From Pirellula staleyi DSM 6068 (GTDB lineage Bacteria; Planctomycetota; Planctomycetia; Pirellulales; Pirellulaceae): a stretch of 64,000 bases of DNA. Positions 9,384 to 17,542 of this stretch are shown one piece after another (position 1 is the stretch's first letter; every line of letters starts with the position of its first letter). A model generated the notes under the pieces. That model did no database searches. It had not been told where the DNA came from and was given only the letters and a program-made list of their open reading frames with translations. The position numbers and the translations under genes are program-made. The stretch covers positions 1 to 64,000 of the forward strand of contig CAMCMB010000027.1 in the NCBI GenBank assembly GCA_945875845.1, given 5' to 3'.

Positions 9384-11096
9384 TTACGAAAGAATTGGTT
9401 CGGATGCGGTTGTTGCAATCTTAACGCCATAGTCCCCCAAGTCTCCGACGGACAATGCAGCAAGAGCTGGCACAGTCCGACCGATCTCCTTCCGCAACGT
9501 CATCGCATTGAAAAGACCCTTGCGCTGCGACAACTCCATGAGAATGCGACCATCCGCTCTCGCATCACCGGGGCAACGAATGGCCCCATGAGCTGCTTGA
9601 GCAAGCCCTGAATGGTTGACATACGTTCCATCCCGTTCCGCAAAGGAGGCTGACGGCAAAACGAAATCGGCTCTGTTGCTCAGCGGCGACGGGAAAATAT
9701 CTTGAACGATCAACAAAGCTGGCTTGCCAATCGCCCGATCCATCGCTTCGGTTACCCAACCTTGAATGTATCCACCCACAAAATAATAGGCTGTCGCATC
9801 CGCTTTATGGAGCACGTTGTCCAGCGTGACAACTTGACCTTCGTAGTGACGCAAAATGGCCTCAACTCCCAGGCGATTCGGGCATTTCTCCGCCCGAATG
9901 GTAAACTTGACTTTGTCTTGGGCTGGGGATTGGCCCTTGGAATCTTTCGGGTACTTGTCATCCCCTCCGACGACAGGAACGGGGCCAAGCACCAATCGGA
10001 TCCGTTGATCGAGTCCCTTCAGGAATCCCGCAAGCAAATAGGCTTCTTCGACCGACATAAACGGCGAAAGGACGGCAACGAATCCGCCTGCATCGTTCTT
10101 GATCGCCTCTTTGATTTTCGAGCGAGCAATCGACAATGCTTCGGACCAAGGATCGGAAAAGTCGAGATCTGCGGTTCCAGAGGGTTTGCGATCGGGCAGA
10201 TTCGACGCTGGAGCCTTTGAAAAAGATGCAGAAATTTTGGGCAGCTTGAGCCTGAGATCGTCGTGAATGTATTTAAATCCGAATCGACCCTCGTCACACA
10301 TAAAATGCCCTTGCGCAAGCGGATTCTCACGAGGTCGCAATCGATAAACTTTATCTTCGCTTTGATCGACTTGGATACTGCAACCTGTCGAGCAACCCGT
10401 GCATACGCTGTCCGAATGCGTAAGCCACCACACGCGTTTTTTGTACAAGAAATCTTTGCTGCACAGCGCGCCGACTGGGCAAAGATCCACAACGTTGCCA
10501 GCGAGCTTGTTATCGCAAGGCACCTCGGGAAAAACATCGATCTCCTCGTGACTACCGCGAGCCACGACTTGAAGTTCGGCCGTGCCACTGATTTCTCGGG
10601 TGAACCGAACGCATCGAGTGCACATGACGCATCGGTCCGTGAACAATGCGATTTGCTCACCGATATGGTACTTGTCCATTCGTTGGATTTTGGGTTCGTC
10701 CAACCGGCTGTGGGCTTTGCCAAATTTGTAGGTATAGTCCTGCAGATAGCACTCGCCCGCTTGGTCACAGATCGAGCAGTCGAGCGGATGATTCAGGAGC
10801 AACAACTCCAGCGTCATGGCTTGCGTTGTTTTGACTTTGTCCGTGTCGGTCCGAATCACAGTCCCTTCTCGGATCGGCGTTTGGCAACCCGGCACCAACT
10901 TCGGTCCCATGACCACGGTGCCATCCGGCTTGCGCTCGCCTACTTCGACCAGGCACATACGGCATGAGGCCACGACCGAGAGGGATTCGTGCCAACAGTA
11001 GTGCGGGATCTCAACCCCAGCCTTGCGAGCGGCAAGGATACAATTGTCCTTGGGATCAGCATCGACTTCGATGTCGTTAACGATAACCTTTGCCAC
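9384..11096 (-). CDS. nuoG: NADH-quinone oxidoreductase subunit G
   Basis: NuoG is the large Fe-S subunit of the complex I peripheral arm. In order, the sequence shows a 2Fe-2S ferredoxin domain (YCWHESLSVVASCRMCLVEVG), a His-Cys cluster segment (HPLDCSICDQAGECYLQDY), a 4Fe-4S pair (RCVMCTRCVRF and VVDLCPVGAL), and a further CTGCSTGC motif of the N7 or molybdopterin-binding type. At 570 residues it is shorter than the ~900-residue E. coli protein because the molybdopterin-like domain is reduced. The frame opens with GTG. There are gaps of 68 bp to nuoH and 41 bp to nuoF. Confidence 0.95.
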   Translation of the reverse strand: MAKVIVNDIEVDADPKDNCILAARKAGVEIPHYCWHESLSVVASCRMCLVEVGERKPDGTVVMGPKLVPGCQTPIREGTVIRTDTDKVKTTQAMTLELLLLNHPLDCSICDQAGECYLQDYTYKFGKAHSRLDEPKIQRMDKYHIGEQIALFTDRCVMCTRCVRFTREISGTAELQVVARGSHEEIDVFPEVPCDNKLAGNVVDLCPVGALCSKDFLYKKRVWWLTHSDSVCTGCSTGCSIQVDQSEDKVYRLRPRENPLAQGHFMCDEGRFGFKYIHDDLRLKLPKISASFSKAPASNLPDRKPSGTADLDFSDPWSEALSIARSKIKEAIKNDAGGFVAVLSPFMSVEEAYLLAGFLKGLDQRIRLVLGPVPVVGGDDKYPKDSKGQSPAQDKVKFTIRAEKCPNRLGVEAILRHYEGQVVTLDNVLHKADATAYYFVGGYIQGWVTEAMDRAIGKPALLIVQDIFPSPLSNRADFVLPSASFAERDGTYVNHSGLAQAAHGAIRCPGDARADGRILMELSQRKGLFNAMTLRKEIGRTVPALAALSVGDLGDYGVKIATTASEPILS

Positions 11097-11137
11097 TTGT
11101 GTCGGTTCCGGATTGATAAAATGGATCGGATTGTTGA

Positions 11138-12472
11138 TTAATGTGAGCCGGCCAACGCGGGGCTTTCGCTGCGTCGTCCACTTTGGATGTACTCTTCGAA
11201 TTCGGGTCGGAACTTATGGATCGCGTTCTTCATGGGCCAAGCAGCCCCGTCGGCCAAACCGCAAATCGTAGTTCCCGGGATCGTACCCATCGAACCCGAG
11301 ATTTCAAGCAACAAATCAATGTCGCTGAGCTTGCCCCGACCATCGCGAATACGTTCCAAAATTTTCGTTGACCACGCAGTTCCCTCGCGACATGGCGTAC
11401 ACTGGCCGCACGACTCATGTGCAAAAAACCGGCATGCGTTGTAAAGCACATCAACCATGCTTGTATGATCGTCAATGACGATCACAGCGGCTGTACCAAG
11501 TCCCAAGCAACCGACGCGTCCTGGACCCGCAAAGTCCAGCGGCGTATCGAGTTCTTTCTCGCTCATAAAACCCATGCTGATGCCGCCAGGCACGACGGCT
11601 TTGGCCTTGCGACCTTTCCACACGCCACCGGCATGCTTATCGATGAGGTCGCGAGCCGAAATACCCATGGGCAGTTCCACGAGACCGGGCTTGTTGACGT
11701 GTCCGCTAATGCAATAGAGCTTGGGTCCGTACGAACCAGCATCCCGAGGATTGTTGGGATCCTTTGGCACTCCCATGCTCATGAACCATTCGGCGCCGTG
11801 ATTGAGGATGTGCGGAATGCATGCCATTGTCTCAACGTTGTTCACAACCGTCGGACGGCGAAACGCGCCTTCGATGGCGGGAAACGGCGGCTTGATGCGA
11901 GGCCAAGCCCGCTTGCCCTCGAGGCTTTCGATCAGTCCGGTTTCTTCGCCGCAAATGTAAGCGCATGCACCTCGATGCAAGTGCACGTCCAAATCGTAGC
12001 CGGAACCGAGAATGTTCTTGCCTAGCAGATTGTTCGCATACATCTCATCGATCGCGTCTTTCAGCACGCGATAGCATCGGCCGTACTCGTAGCGAAGATA
12101 GAAGTAAGCGGTTGTCGTCCGAGTCGCAAAACTGCTGATCACAATTCCTTCGAGCACCTGGTGCGGATCTTGTTCGATCAAAACGCGATTGTTAAACGTC
12201 CCTGGCTCGCTTTCGTCGCCGTTAATGCAAAGATAGATTGGGCCCGATACGTCCTTAGGCAGAAACGTCCACTTGAGTCCCGTTGGAAAGCCAGCCCCCC
12301 CTCGCCCGCGAAGTCCAGATGCCTTCACAACATCGATCACTTCGGTGTTCTTCATCGCAAGTGCTTTTGCAAGCGCTTGGTAACCGCCGTCGGCCTTGTA
12401 GGTTTCTAGCTTGTGGCTGTTCGGCTTACCCTGACGAGCAAGCAAAACGGGTTTGAAATCTTCGTTGCTCAT
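11138..12472 (-). CDS. nuoF: NADH-quinone oxidoreductase subunit F
   Basis: NuoF binds NADH and FMN and holds cluster N3. The glycine-rich NADH site (RGRGGAGFPTGLKW), the FMN-region block CGEETGLIESLEGKRAWPR and the cluster motif ESCGQCTPCREGT are all present in 444 residues, the normal length. The ATG start overlaps the nuoE stop by 4 bp. Confidence 0.97.
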   Translation of the reverse strand: MSNEDFKPVLLARQGKPNSHKLETYKADGGYQALAKALAMKNTEVIDVVKASGLRGRGGAGFPTGLKWTFLPKDVSGPIYLCINGDESEPGTFNNRVLIEQDPHQVLEGIVISSFATRTTTAYFYLRYEYGRCYRVLKDAIDEMYANNLLGKNILGSGYDLDVHLHRGACAYICGEETGLIESLEGKRAWPRIKPPFPAIEGAFRRPTVVNNVETMACIPHILNHGAEWFMSMGVPKDPNNPRDAGSYGPKLYCISGHVNKPGLVELPMGISARDLIDKHAGGVWKGRKAKAVVPGGISMGFMSEKELDTPLDFAGPGRVGCLGLGTAAVIVIDDHTSMVDVLYNACRFFAHESCGQCTPCREGTAWSTKILERIRDGRGKLSDIDLLLEISGSMGTIPGTTICGLADGAAWPMKNAIHKFRPEFEEYIQSGRRSESPALAGSH

Positions 12473-12945
12473 GCTCTACCTCTTACTTGTTTTTCAACAT
12501 CATCCGCAGTCACACACAACGTCAGTTCATCATCGACCAGCATGCAGGGAGCACCGTCGCAAGCGCCTAAGCACTCAGCCAGTTCAAGAGTCACTTCCCC
12601 ATCGGCCGTTGTTTGTCCCGGCTGAATATTCCAGCGTGAACAAAGCTCCGCGAGCAACTCTTCGCCACCTCGAAGCATGCAAGGCAACGAGCGGCAAATC
12701 CAAACCCGTTTCTTGCCAAGCGGATCTTCTTCGGTTCGGAAGAAACCGTAGAACGACAGTGTGTCGTTGATTTGAGCAGGGGATAATTCAAGAATATCCG
12801 CAATTTCGGAAATGGCTTTGCGACTTACACAGCCCTTTTCTTCCTGTACCACGTGCAAGGCCGGCAGCGTAACCGCCTGCTTACTTGGATAGCGACCGAG
12901 GTGCTCCTCGATCACCTTTTTGGCATTGGAACTCAATTCGCTCAT
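12469..12945 (-). CDS. nuoE: NADH-quinone oxidoreductase subunit E
   Basis: NuoE is the thioredoxin-fold 2Fe-2S subunit (cluster N1a) of the NADH dehydrogenase module. Four cysteines fit the family pattern: WICRSLPC, then ECLGAC about 35 residues later. I place the start at the ATG that overlaps the nuoD stop (ATGA), which gives a 158-residue protein. The upstream in-frame extension would only read the end of nuoD in another frame. Confidence 0.95.
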   Translation of the reverse strand: MSELSSNAKKVIEEHLGRYPSKQAVTLPALHVVQEEKGCVSRKAISEIADILELSPAQINDTLSFYGFFRTEEDPLGKKRVWICRSLPCMLRGGEELLAELCSRWNIQPGQTTADGEVTLELAECLGACDGAPCMLVDDELTLCVTADDVEKQVRGRA

Positions 12946-14162
12946 CGATCCAACTCCGCTGCAATAATGTTGATACTTCCCAGAACAGCAACCACGTCGC
13001 TCAACATGCAACCTCGCATCATTCTTGAAAACAAGGAGAAGTGAAGCACCGACGGCGGTCGCGTTCGGGCTCGGTAAGCACGAAAGGAACCGTTCCCAAC
13101 GATGTAATAACCGAGTTCGCCGTTGGGTGACTCAGTTGCGGCATAAACCGATTCCTTGGGAGCTGGCATTTGACGATTGGGCATCACGTTCTCGAAGTGA
13201 TGTATAAGGCCTTCGATACTTCGGTAGACTTCACGTTTGTCGGGGATGGTCTCTTTTCCTGTTCCCGGGGCAAAGATCGGGCCCGCAGGAATGTTCTCAA
13301 CGGCTTGCTCGATGATTTTGATGCTTTCTAGCATTTCCATCATTCGAACTTGGAAACGAGCGTAACAATCACCACCTTGACTCGCGCACACATCGAAATC
13401 GAAGTCTTCATAGGCAAGATACGGTTCATCGCGACGAAGATCGCGAACCACACCGCTCGCTCGGGCCACGGGACCTGTTGCCCCACCGGCAATCGCTTCC
13501 TCACGGCTAAGAACACCGACATCCCGCGTACGCTCAACGAAGATCCGGTTCTTCATGACAAGCCCGCTAAAGTCGCGATAGACCTTGGGGAAATTCCGAG
13601 CGAAATCGCGGACCATCGTGACCCAATCGTCCGTCACATCGTAGAGCAAGCCGCCAACGCGAGTGTACGAAGTATGGAATCGTTGGCCCGAGGCACGCTC
13701 GCAAATTTCGTAAATGGTCTCGCGTTCGTTGAAGGCATACATGAACGCGGTCGCACCACCCAGGTCTAGCACACAAGTGCCCAAACAAAGAAGGTGGTCA
13801 TGTATCCGCATGAGCTCAGCGAAGATGGTGCGTATGTACTTGCACCTCGGTGTTAGCTCGATGCCGAGTAGCTTCTCCACCGCATGGTGCCATGCGATTT
13901 CGTTGGCCATCGGCGAGATGTAGTTCATCCGATCCACGATGGTGACATACTGATTGAAATCAAGCACTTCACCTAGCTTCTCAAAGCCGCTGTGCAAGAA
14001 ACCGATGTCCGGCTCCGCATCGATGACCATTTCGCCATCCAATTGCAAAACCAAACGCAATGTCGTATGGGTTGCCGGGTGCTGTGGTCCAAAGTTGAGC
14101 GTCCAAAGACCTTCGCGTTGGTTTGCGTTGAGATCCGGGCTTTCGAGCAGTTCTAAAGGCAT
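12942..14162 (-). CDS. nuoD: NADH-quinone oxidoreductase subunit D
   Basis: NuoD is the 49-kDa-type subunit that lines the quinone-reducing site with NuoB. The 406-residue protein has LNFGPQHPATHTTLRLVLQL, DIGFLHSGFEKLGE, YLAYEDFDFDV and the C-terminal LGSINIIAAELDR, all conserved in the family. It is a separate gene, not the NuoCD fusion found in E. coli. The start is an ATG 15 bp after nuoC. Confidence 0.97.
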   Translation of the reverse strand: MPLELLESPDLNANQREGLWTLNFGPQHPATHTTLRLVLQLDGEMVIDAEPDIGFLHSGFEKLGEVLDFNQYVTIVDRMNYISPMANEIAWHHAVEKLLGIELTPRCKYIRTIFAELMRIHDHLLCLGTCVLDLGGATAFMYAFNERETIYEICERASGQRFHTSYTRVGGLLYDVTDDWVTMVRDFARNFPKVYRDFSGLVMKNRIFVERTRDVGVLSREEAIAGGATGPVARASGVVRDLRRDEPYLAYEDFDFDVCASQGGDCYARFQVRMMEMLESIKIIEQAVENIPAGPIFAPGTGKETIPDKREVYRSIEGLIHHFENVMPNRQMPAPKESVYAATESPNGELGYYIVGNGSFRAYRARTRPPSVLHFSLFSRMMRGCMLSDVVAVLGSINIIAAELDR

Positions 14163-14177
14163 GCTAACAAACTCCGC

Positions 14178-14708
14178 TCAGCTTTCCGCTCGTGTGATGA
14201 CTGGGAAATTATGACGCTCGCCTCGCCCCTTGACGGGATAGTCCTTTCGCATCGGGAAAGACTGGAATTCCTGAGGCAACAGCAATCTTTTGAAGTTGGG
14301 GTGATCCGAGAAAAGGATTCCATACATGTCATATACCTCGCGCTCAAGCCAATCGGCTCCAAACCAGACCGAAGTCGCAGACGGAATCGTCAGGTCTGGC
14401 TCGTTGAGATACGTCTTGGCGATCAAACGCAGTCCATTGTCAATATTGAGCAAACAATAGACAACCTCGAATCGATCCGTTGCATTGCCGTACTCAAGCA
14501 AATCCACCGCCGTCAAATCGGAGAGCTGATCGAAGCCAGCCGCTTTGAAAGCATTCAAACACTTGAGAAGCTCGGTCGACGGGAATACAACACGAGTCTG
14601 GTCGCGAAATTCGGACCAAACCAGCGAGACGCCGTTCAACGATTCGGCGAGTTTCACCTTCACCGCATCGATTTCAGCGGAATTCGGTTTTGTTGTTTCG
14701 GTTGTCAT
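14178..14708 (-). CDS. nuoC: NADH-quinone oxidoreductase subunit C
   Basis: NuoC is the 30-kDa-type subunit of the complex I connecting module. The 176-residue sequence ends with the family signature WLEREVYDMYGILFSDHPN followed by RLLLP and MRKDYPVKG. The first ~25 residues are variable. The start is an ATG 3 bp after the nuoB stop. Confidence 0.95.
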   Translation of the reverse strand: MTTETTKPNSAEIDAVKVKLAESLNGVSLVWSEFRDQTRVVFPSTELLKCLNAFKAAGFDQLSDLTAVDLLEYGNATDRFEVVYCLLNIDNGLRLIAKTYLNEPDLTIPSATSVWFGADWLEREVYDMYGILFSDHPNFKRLLLPQEFQSFPMRKDYPVKGRGERHNFPVITRAES

Positions 14709-14711
14709 GAT

Positions 14712-15314
14712 TTAGTGCACCGGATCGTACTTAGGATCATCGAGCTTGAAACCATTGCGTTCACGGATTCGAATCAGTTCATCTTCATCAAAACGGGGTG
14801 GGCCTTCGGGCAGAATGCGGAGCTTGAATTCGCGTGCATTATAAGTTCCACCTTTTTGGATTTTTTCCTGGAGGTCGATGATCCCACGAATCAATTGCTC
14901 TGGTCGCGGCGGGCAGCCTGGAATGTAAACGTCCACCGGCATAAATCGGTCGATGCCTTGAACCACGGCGTACGTGTCGAAAACGCCGCCTGAACAGGCA
15001 CACGCACCCATCGAAATACACCACTTCGGCTCGGGCATCTGGAGCCAAATGCGTTGCAAGACCGGCAACATTTTCATAACCACTCGACCCGCCACAATCA
15101 TCAAATCGCACTGGCGTGGCGAGAATCGCATCACCTCGCTGCCGAACCGAGACAAGTCGTGCTTGCTAGCTGCCGTGCTCATGAGCTCAATGCCGCAACA
15201 TGCCGTCGCAAAGGGCATTGGCCAAAGACTATTCGCCCGCCCCCACGAAGCGGCTGCGTCGAGAGTTGTCAAGAAAACATTATCACCAAGCTGTTTGTTT
15301 ATTTGCGTCGCCAA
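14712..15314 (-). CDS. nuoB: NADH-quinone oxidoreductase subunit B (TTG start)
   Basis: NuoB holds cluster N2, the last electron carrier before quinone. The cluster ligands are visible as [15 protein letters not shown] and [11 protein letters not shown] chose a TTG start at 15314. It is preceded by AAGGAG with a 7-bp spacer, it overlaps the nuoA stop by 16 bp, and it gives a 200-residue protein beginning LATQINKQ just before the conserved core. The open frame extends 44 codons further upstream, but that part only shadows nuoA. Confidence 0.94.
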   Translation of the reverse strand: MATQINKQLGDNVFLTTLDAAASWGRANSLWPMPFATACCGIELMSTAASKHDLSRFGSEVMRFSPRQCDLMIVAGRVVMKMLPVLQRIWLQMPEPKWCISMGACACSGGVFDTYAVVQGIDRFMPVDVYIPGCPPRPEQLIRGIIDLQEKIQKGGTYNAREFKLRILPEGPPRFDEDELIRIRERNGFKLDDPKYDPVH

Positions 15315-15679
15315 TCGAAGACTCCTTTGCAATACGCAACCATGTAGGCTAAGCCCAAGGTTGCCATCAGTACGAGTAGAACAGCCAAAACTGCGGGACG
15401 AAAGGAGTGCGGTACTCCATCGGGGGCAAGCAATGAGACAGCCCACGGATACACAAACAACAATTCGATGTCGAACACCAAAAACAGGATGGCAATCAGG
15501 TAAAATTTGACGTCGAACGGCTTTCGAGCATCCCCAACCGGGTCCATTCCCGATTCATACGGCATATCCTTGACGCGCGTAGGACGCCTCGGAGCAACGA
15601 CGTGCGGTAGAATGATCGAAACCGCTGCAAAGCCAACGACAGCTATCAGATAAATCAATATTGGTAAGTAATTTGCCAC
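15299..15679 (-). CDS. nuoA: NADH-quinone oxidoreductase subunit A
   Basis: NuoA/ND3 is a three-helix membrane subunit and the first gene of the operon. The 126-residue sequence has the conserved loop [22 protein letters not shown] and [12 protein letters not shown]. The frame opens with GTG, with a weak AGGA eight bases upstream. The 14 nuo genes run A-B-C-D-E-F-G-H-I-J-K-L-M-N without interruption. Confidence 0.96.
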   Translation of the reverse strand: MANYLPILIYLIAVVGFAAVSIILPHVVAPRRPTRVKDMPYESGMDPVGDARKPFDVKFYLIAILFLVFDIELLFVYPWAVSLLAPDGVPHSFRPAVLAVLLVLMATLGLAYMVAYCKGVFDWRRK

Positions 15680-15703
15680 GGCCGATTCCTGCGGACAAGC
15701 GAC

Positions 15704-15723
15704 TTTGTGAAACTTTTCACAAA
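15704..15723 (-). promoter_or_regulatory. CRP/FNR-type palindrome upstream of nuoA
   Basis: A perfect 9-bp inverted repeat with a 2-bp spacer (TTTGTGAAACTTTTCACAAA) sits 24 bp upstream of the nuoA start. It contains TGTGA-N6-TCACA, the consensus half-sites bound by CRP-like regulators. It lies between the predicted -10 box and the start codon, where a bound protein would be expected to repress. That it is an operator is inferred. Confidence 0.55.
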
Positions 15724-15734
15724 CTAATCTAAGT

Positions 15735-15762
15735 ATTGTAGGAACCAGCGCCTTTTTGTCAT
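15735..15762 (-). promoter_or_regulatory. Predicted sigma70-type promoter of the nuo operon
   Basis: On the minus strand ATGACA (15757-15762) and TACAAT (15735-15740) are separated by 16 bp; each differs at one base from the -35 and -10 consensus. Transcription would begin near 15728, about 50 bp before nuoA. The heptamer array begins about 55 bp further upstream. Confidence 0.5.
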
Positions 15763-15817
15763 CGTCAGTTTGAAAAGATTTTTCAGATCCTCGATTTTAG
15801 CAAACGAGGTAGTGGTT

Positions 15818-16007
15818 GGTTGTTGGTTGTTGGTTGTTGGTTGTTGGTTGTTGGTTGTTGGTTGTTGGTTGTTGGTTGTTGGTTGTTGGTTGTTGGTTGT
15901 TGGTTGTTGGTTCGTGGTTCGTGGTTCGTGGTTCGTGGTTCGTGGTTCGTGGTAAGCGATTTTAAATTTCAAATTTGAGATTTGAGATTTGCCATTTGCG
16001 ATCTGGG
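15818..16007. repeat. Composite heptanucleotide repeat array upstream of the nuo promoter
   Basis: Thirteen copies of GGTTGTT (15818-15908) are followed in phase by six copies of GGTTCGT (15909-15950). After a short break come five ATTTGAG/ATTTGCC/ATTTGCG/ATCTGGG units (15973-16007). Open frames across it encode only low-complexity Asn/Gln/Pro/Thr runs and are not genes. Confidence 0.92.
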
Positions 16008-16141
16008 GCACCAACAATACCGCGAGCGATTGATATTGCATCCGACCCTTGGATTTTGGACACTCCTGGACTTGACATCGATCGCTGCGAGCATGGACGT
16101 TTGCACACTTTGATCAAGCAAATGGAAGGATCTATTCATCA

Positions 16142-17488
16142 ATGTTCTCATCAATGTTCAAGCATCGACTTGTACCAATTCTCATTTCCGCATCGTTCCA
16201 CTTTCTGTTTTTCCAGAGTGCATCGCACGGCGTTGTCGAATCCTCGGGTGACTGCATTGTGATCGAGTTTTCTGCGGAGGGCTGCACGAGGTGTGGCGAG
16301 ATGCATCGCACCACCGACCAAGCGATCCAAGATGGATGGGTCGTTCGACGATTTGACACCAAAAGGGACGCGCATATGGCTTCGCGTTGGCAAATCCAGA
16401 ACGTGCCAACGACGATTCTGGTTCGGAATGGTCGAGAGCTAGATCGAATTATGGGCCCCATCGGATATCGGGAGATGAAACAGCGTATGTCGGCCGCGTC
16501 GTCGGTAGATAGTATGCGTTCAACGACCGAGAGGCGTTCAAGCCATGGAAATGTTCAAGAGCCCGTTGTTCGCGCCCAATCTCAGCCCGCAACAATACCT
16601 CAGCCCGCAACAATACCTTCGGTTTCCGCCGTTGCTTCCTCACTTGGAAGCGCTGCGTTCGTACCAAACGCTGCGTTCGTACCAAACGCTGCCTTCTCTC
16701 AACCTTTGAGAAGCAAGGATCCGAGAGAATCCACGGTTCGAATTCGCATCCAAGAACCTGAGCAAGAATCCGTGGGTACTGGAACCATCATCGATTCACA
16801 GAATGGTGAAGCATTGGTTTTGACCTGCGGGCATCTGTTCCGTGAAAGCCAAGGGAAAGCCAAGATCACCGTCGAAACCTTTCTCGGTGGTCAAATTACG
16901 TCGTATCCGGCAAACCTGGTCGACTTTCAAGCCAAGGACATGGATATTGGACTTGTTGCATTCCGTCCGAACACCAATGTACCAGTAGCGACTTTGATTC
17001 CCAAAAATCGAAAGCTGGCTGAGGGGCAAACTGTCTTTAGTTGGGGATGTGATCGAGGTGCATTGCCCTCTCGATACGACTCTAAAATCACGAAATTAAA
17101 CCGATACCTTGGGGCCCCCAACGTAGAAGTCGCTGGCCAGCCCGTCGAGGGTCGGAGCGGAGGCGGGCTGTTCGACGAAAGCGGCGAGTTGATTGGCGTA
17201 TGCTACGCTGCCGACCCGGAGCTCCAGGAAGGTCTCTATAACGGAGCTGAAGTGGTGTACTATCAGCTCGCGAAGCTTGGATTGGAGCGACTTTTCAACG
17301 AGCGTGCGGGCGAACAGCCAAACACAAATAACCTAGCGCGCGACATTGCACCCAATCGAACAGCTCCACCAACATCCGAATTAACCGTTTTTTTGATGGG
17401 GAGCGACGGAAAACAAGAGCAACTGCACATTACGCAACCGAACCCTCAATTGCTTCAAGCCCTCAGAGATAGTTCGCGACGACAGTAG
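16142..17488 (+). CDS. Exported thioredoxin-like / trypsin-like serine protease fusion
   Basis: The 448-residue protein starts with a hydrophobic signal segment (residues ~10-28). A thioredoxin-like domain follows, with CTRC at 48-51 and the cis-Pro-like VPTTILVRNG. A low-complexity linker with short repeats (QPATIP twice, AAFVPN twice) spans 145-185. The C-terminal half resembles a trypsin-like peptidase, with candidate triad His231 (TCGHLF), Asp266/268 (KDMDIGLV) and Ser339 in GRSGGGLFD. The last of these departs from the usual GDSGGP. It probably acts outside the cytoplasmic membrane. The substrate is unknown. It is a single gene, convergent with the next. Confidence 0.72.
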   Translation: MFSSMFKHRLVPILISASFHFLFFQSASHGVVESSGDCIVIEFSAEGCTRCGEMHRTTDQAIQDGWVVRRFDTKRDAHMASRWQIQNVPTTILVRNGRELDRIMGPIGYREMKQRMSAASSVDSMRSTTERRSSHGNVQEPVVRAQSQPATIPQPATIPSVSAVASSLGSAAFVPNAAFVPNAAFSQPLRSKDPRESTVRIRIQEPEQESVGTGTIIDSQNGEALVLTCGHLFRESQGKAKITVETFLGGQITSYPANLVDFQAKDMDIGLVAFRPNTNVPVATLIPKNRKLAEGQTVFSWGCDRGALPSRYDSKITKLNRYLGAPNVEVAGQPVEGRSGGGLFDESGELIGVCYAADPELQEGLYNGAEVVYYQLAKLGLERLFNERAGEQPNTNNLARDIAPNRTAPPTSELTVFLMGSDGKQEQLHITQPNPQLLQALRDSSRRQ

Positions 17489-17542
17489 GTCCTACCTGCT
17501 AGGCCTACGGGACGTTGGTTTCCCTCTAGTTTATCCCGTGTG

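Noticed and set aside
15315-15446. 44-codon upstream extension of nuoB
   Set aside because: It lies wholly inside nuoA in another frame, and the TTG at 15314 has a good ribosome-binding site.
15724-16041. Minus-strand open frame of 105 codons rich in Asn, Gln, Pro and Thr upstream of nuoA
   Set aside because: It is the heptamer array translated; the periodicity is in DNA (7 bp), and no real protein features occur outside the repeat.
17489-17542. GTAGGTCCTAC-containing gap as a terminator between the protease and Usp-GspE genes
   Set aside because: The stem is short and imperfect and no T-run follows on either strand.
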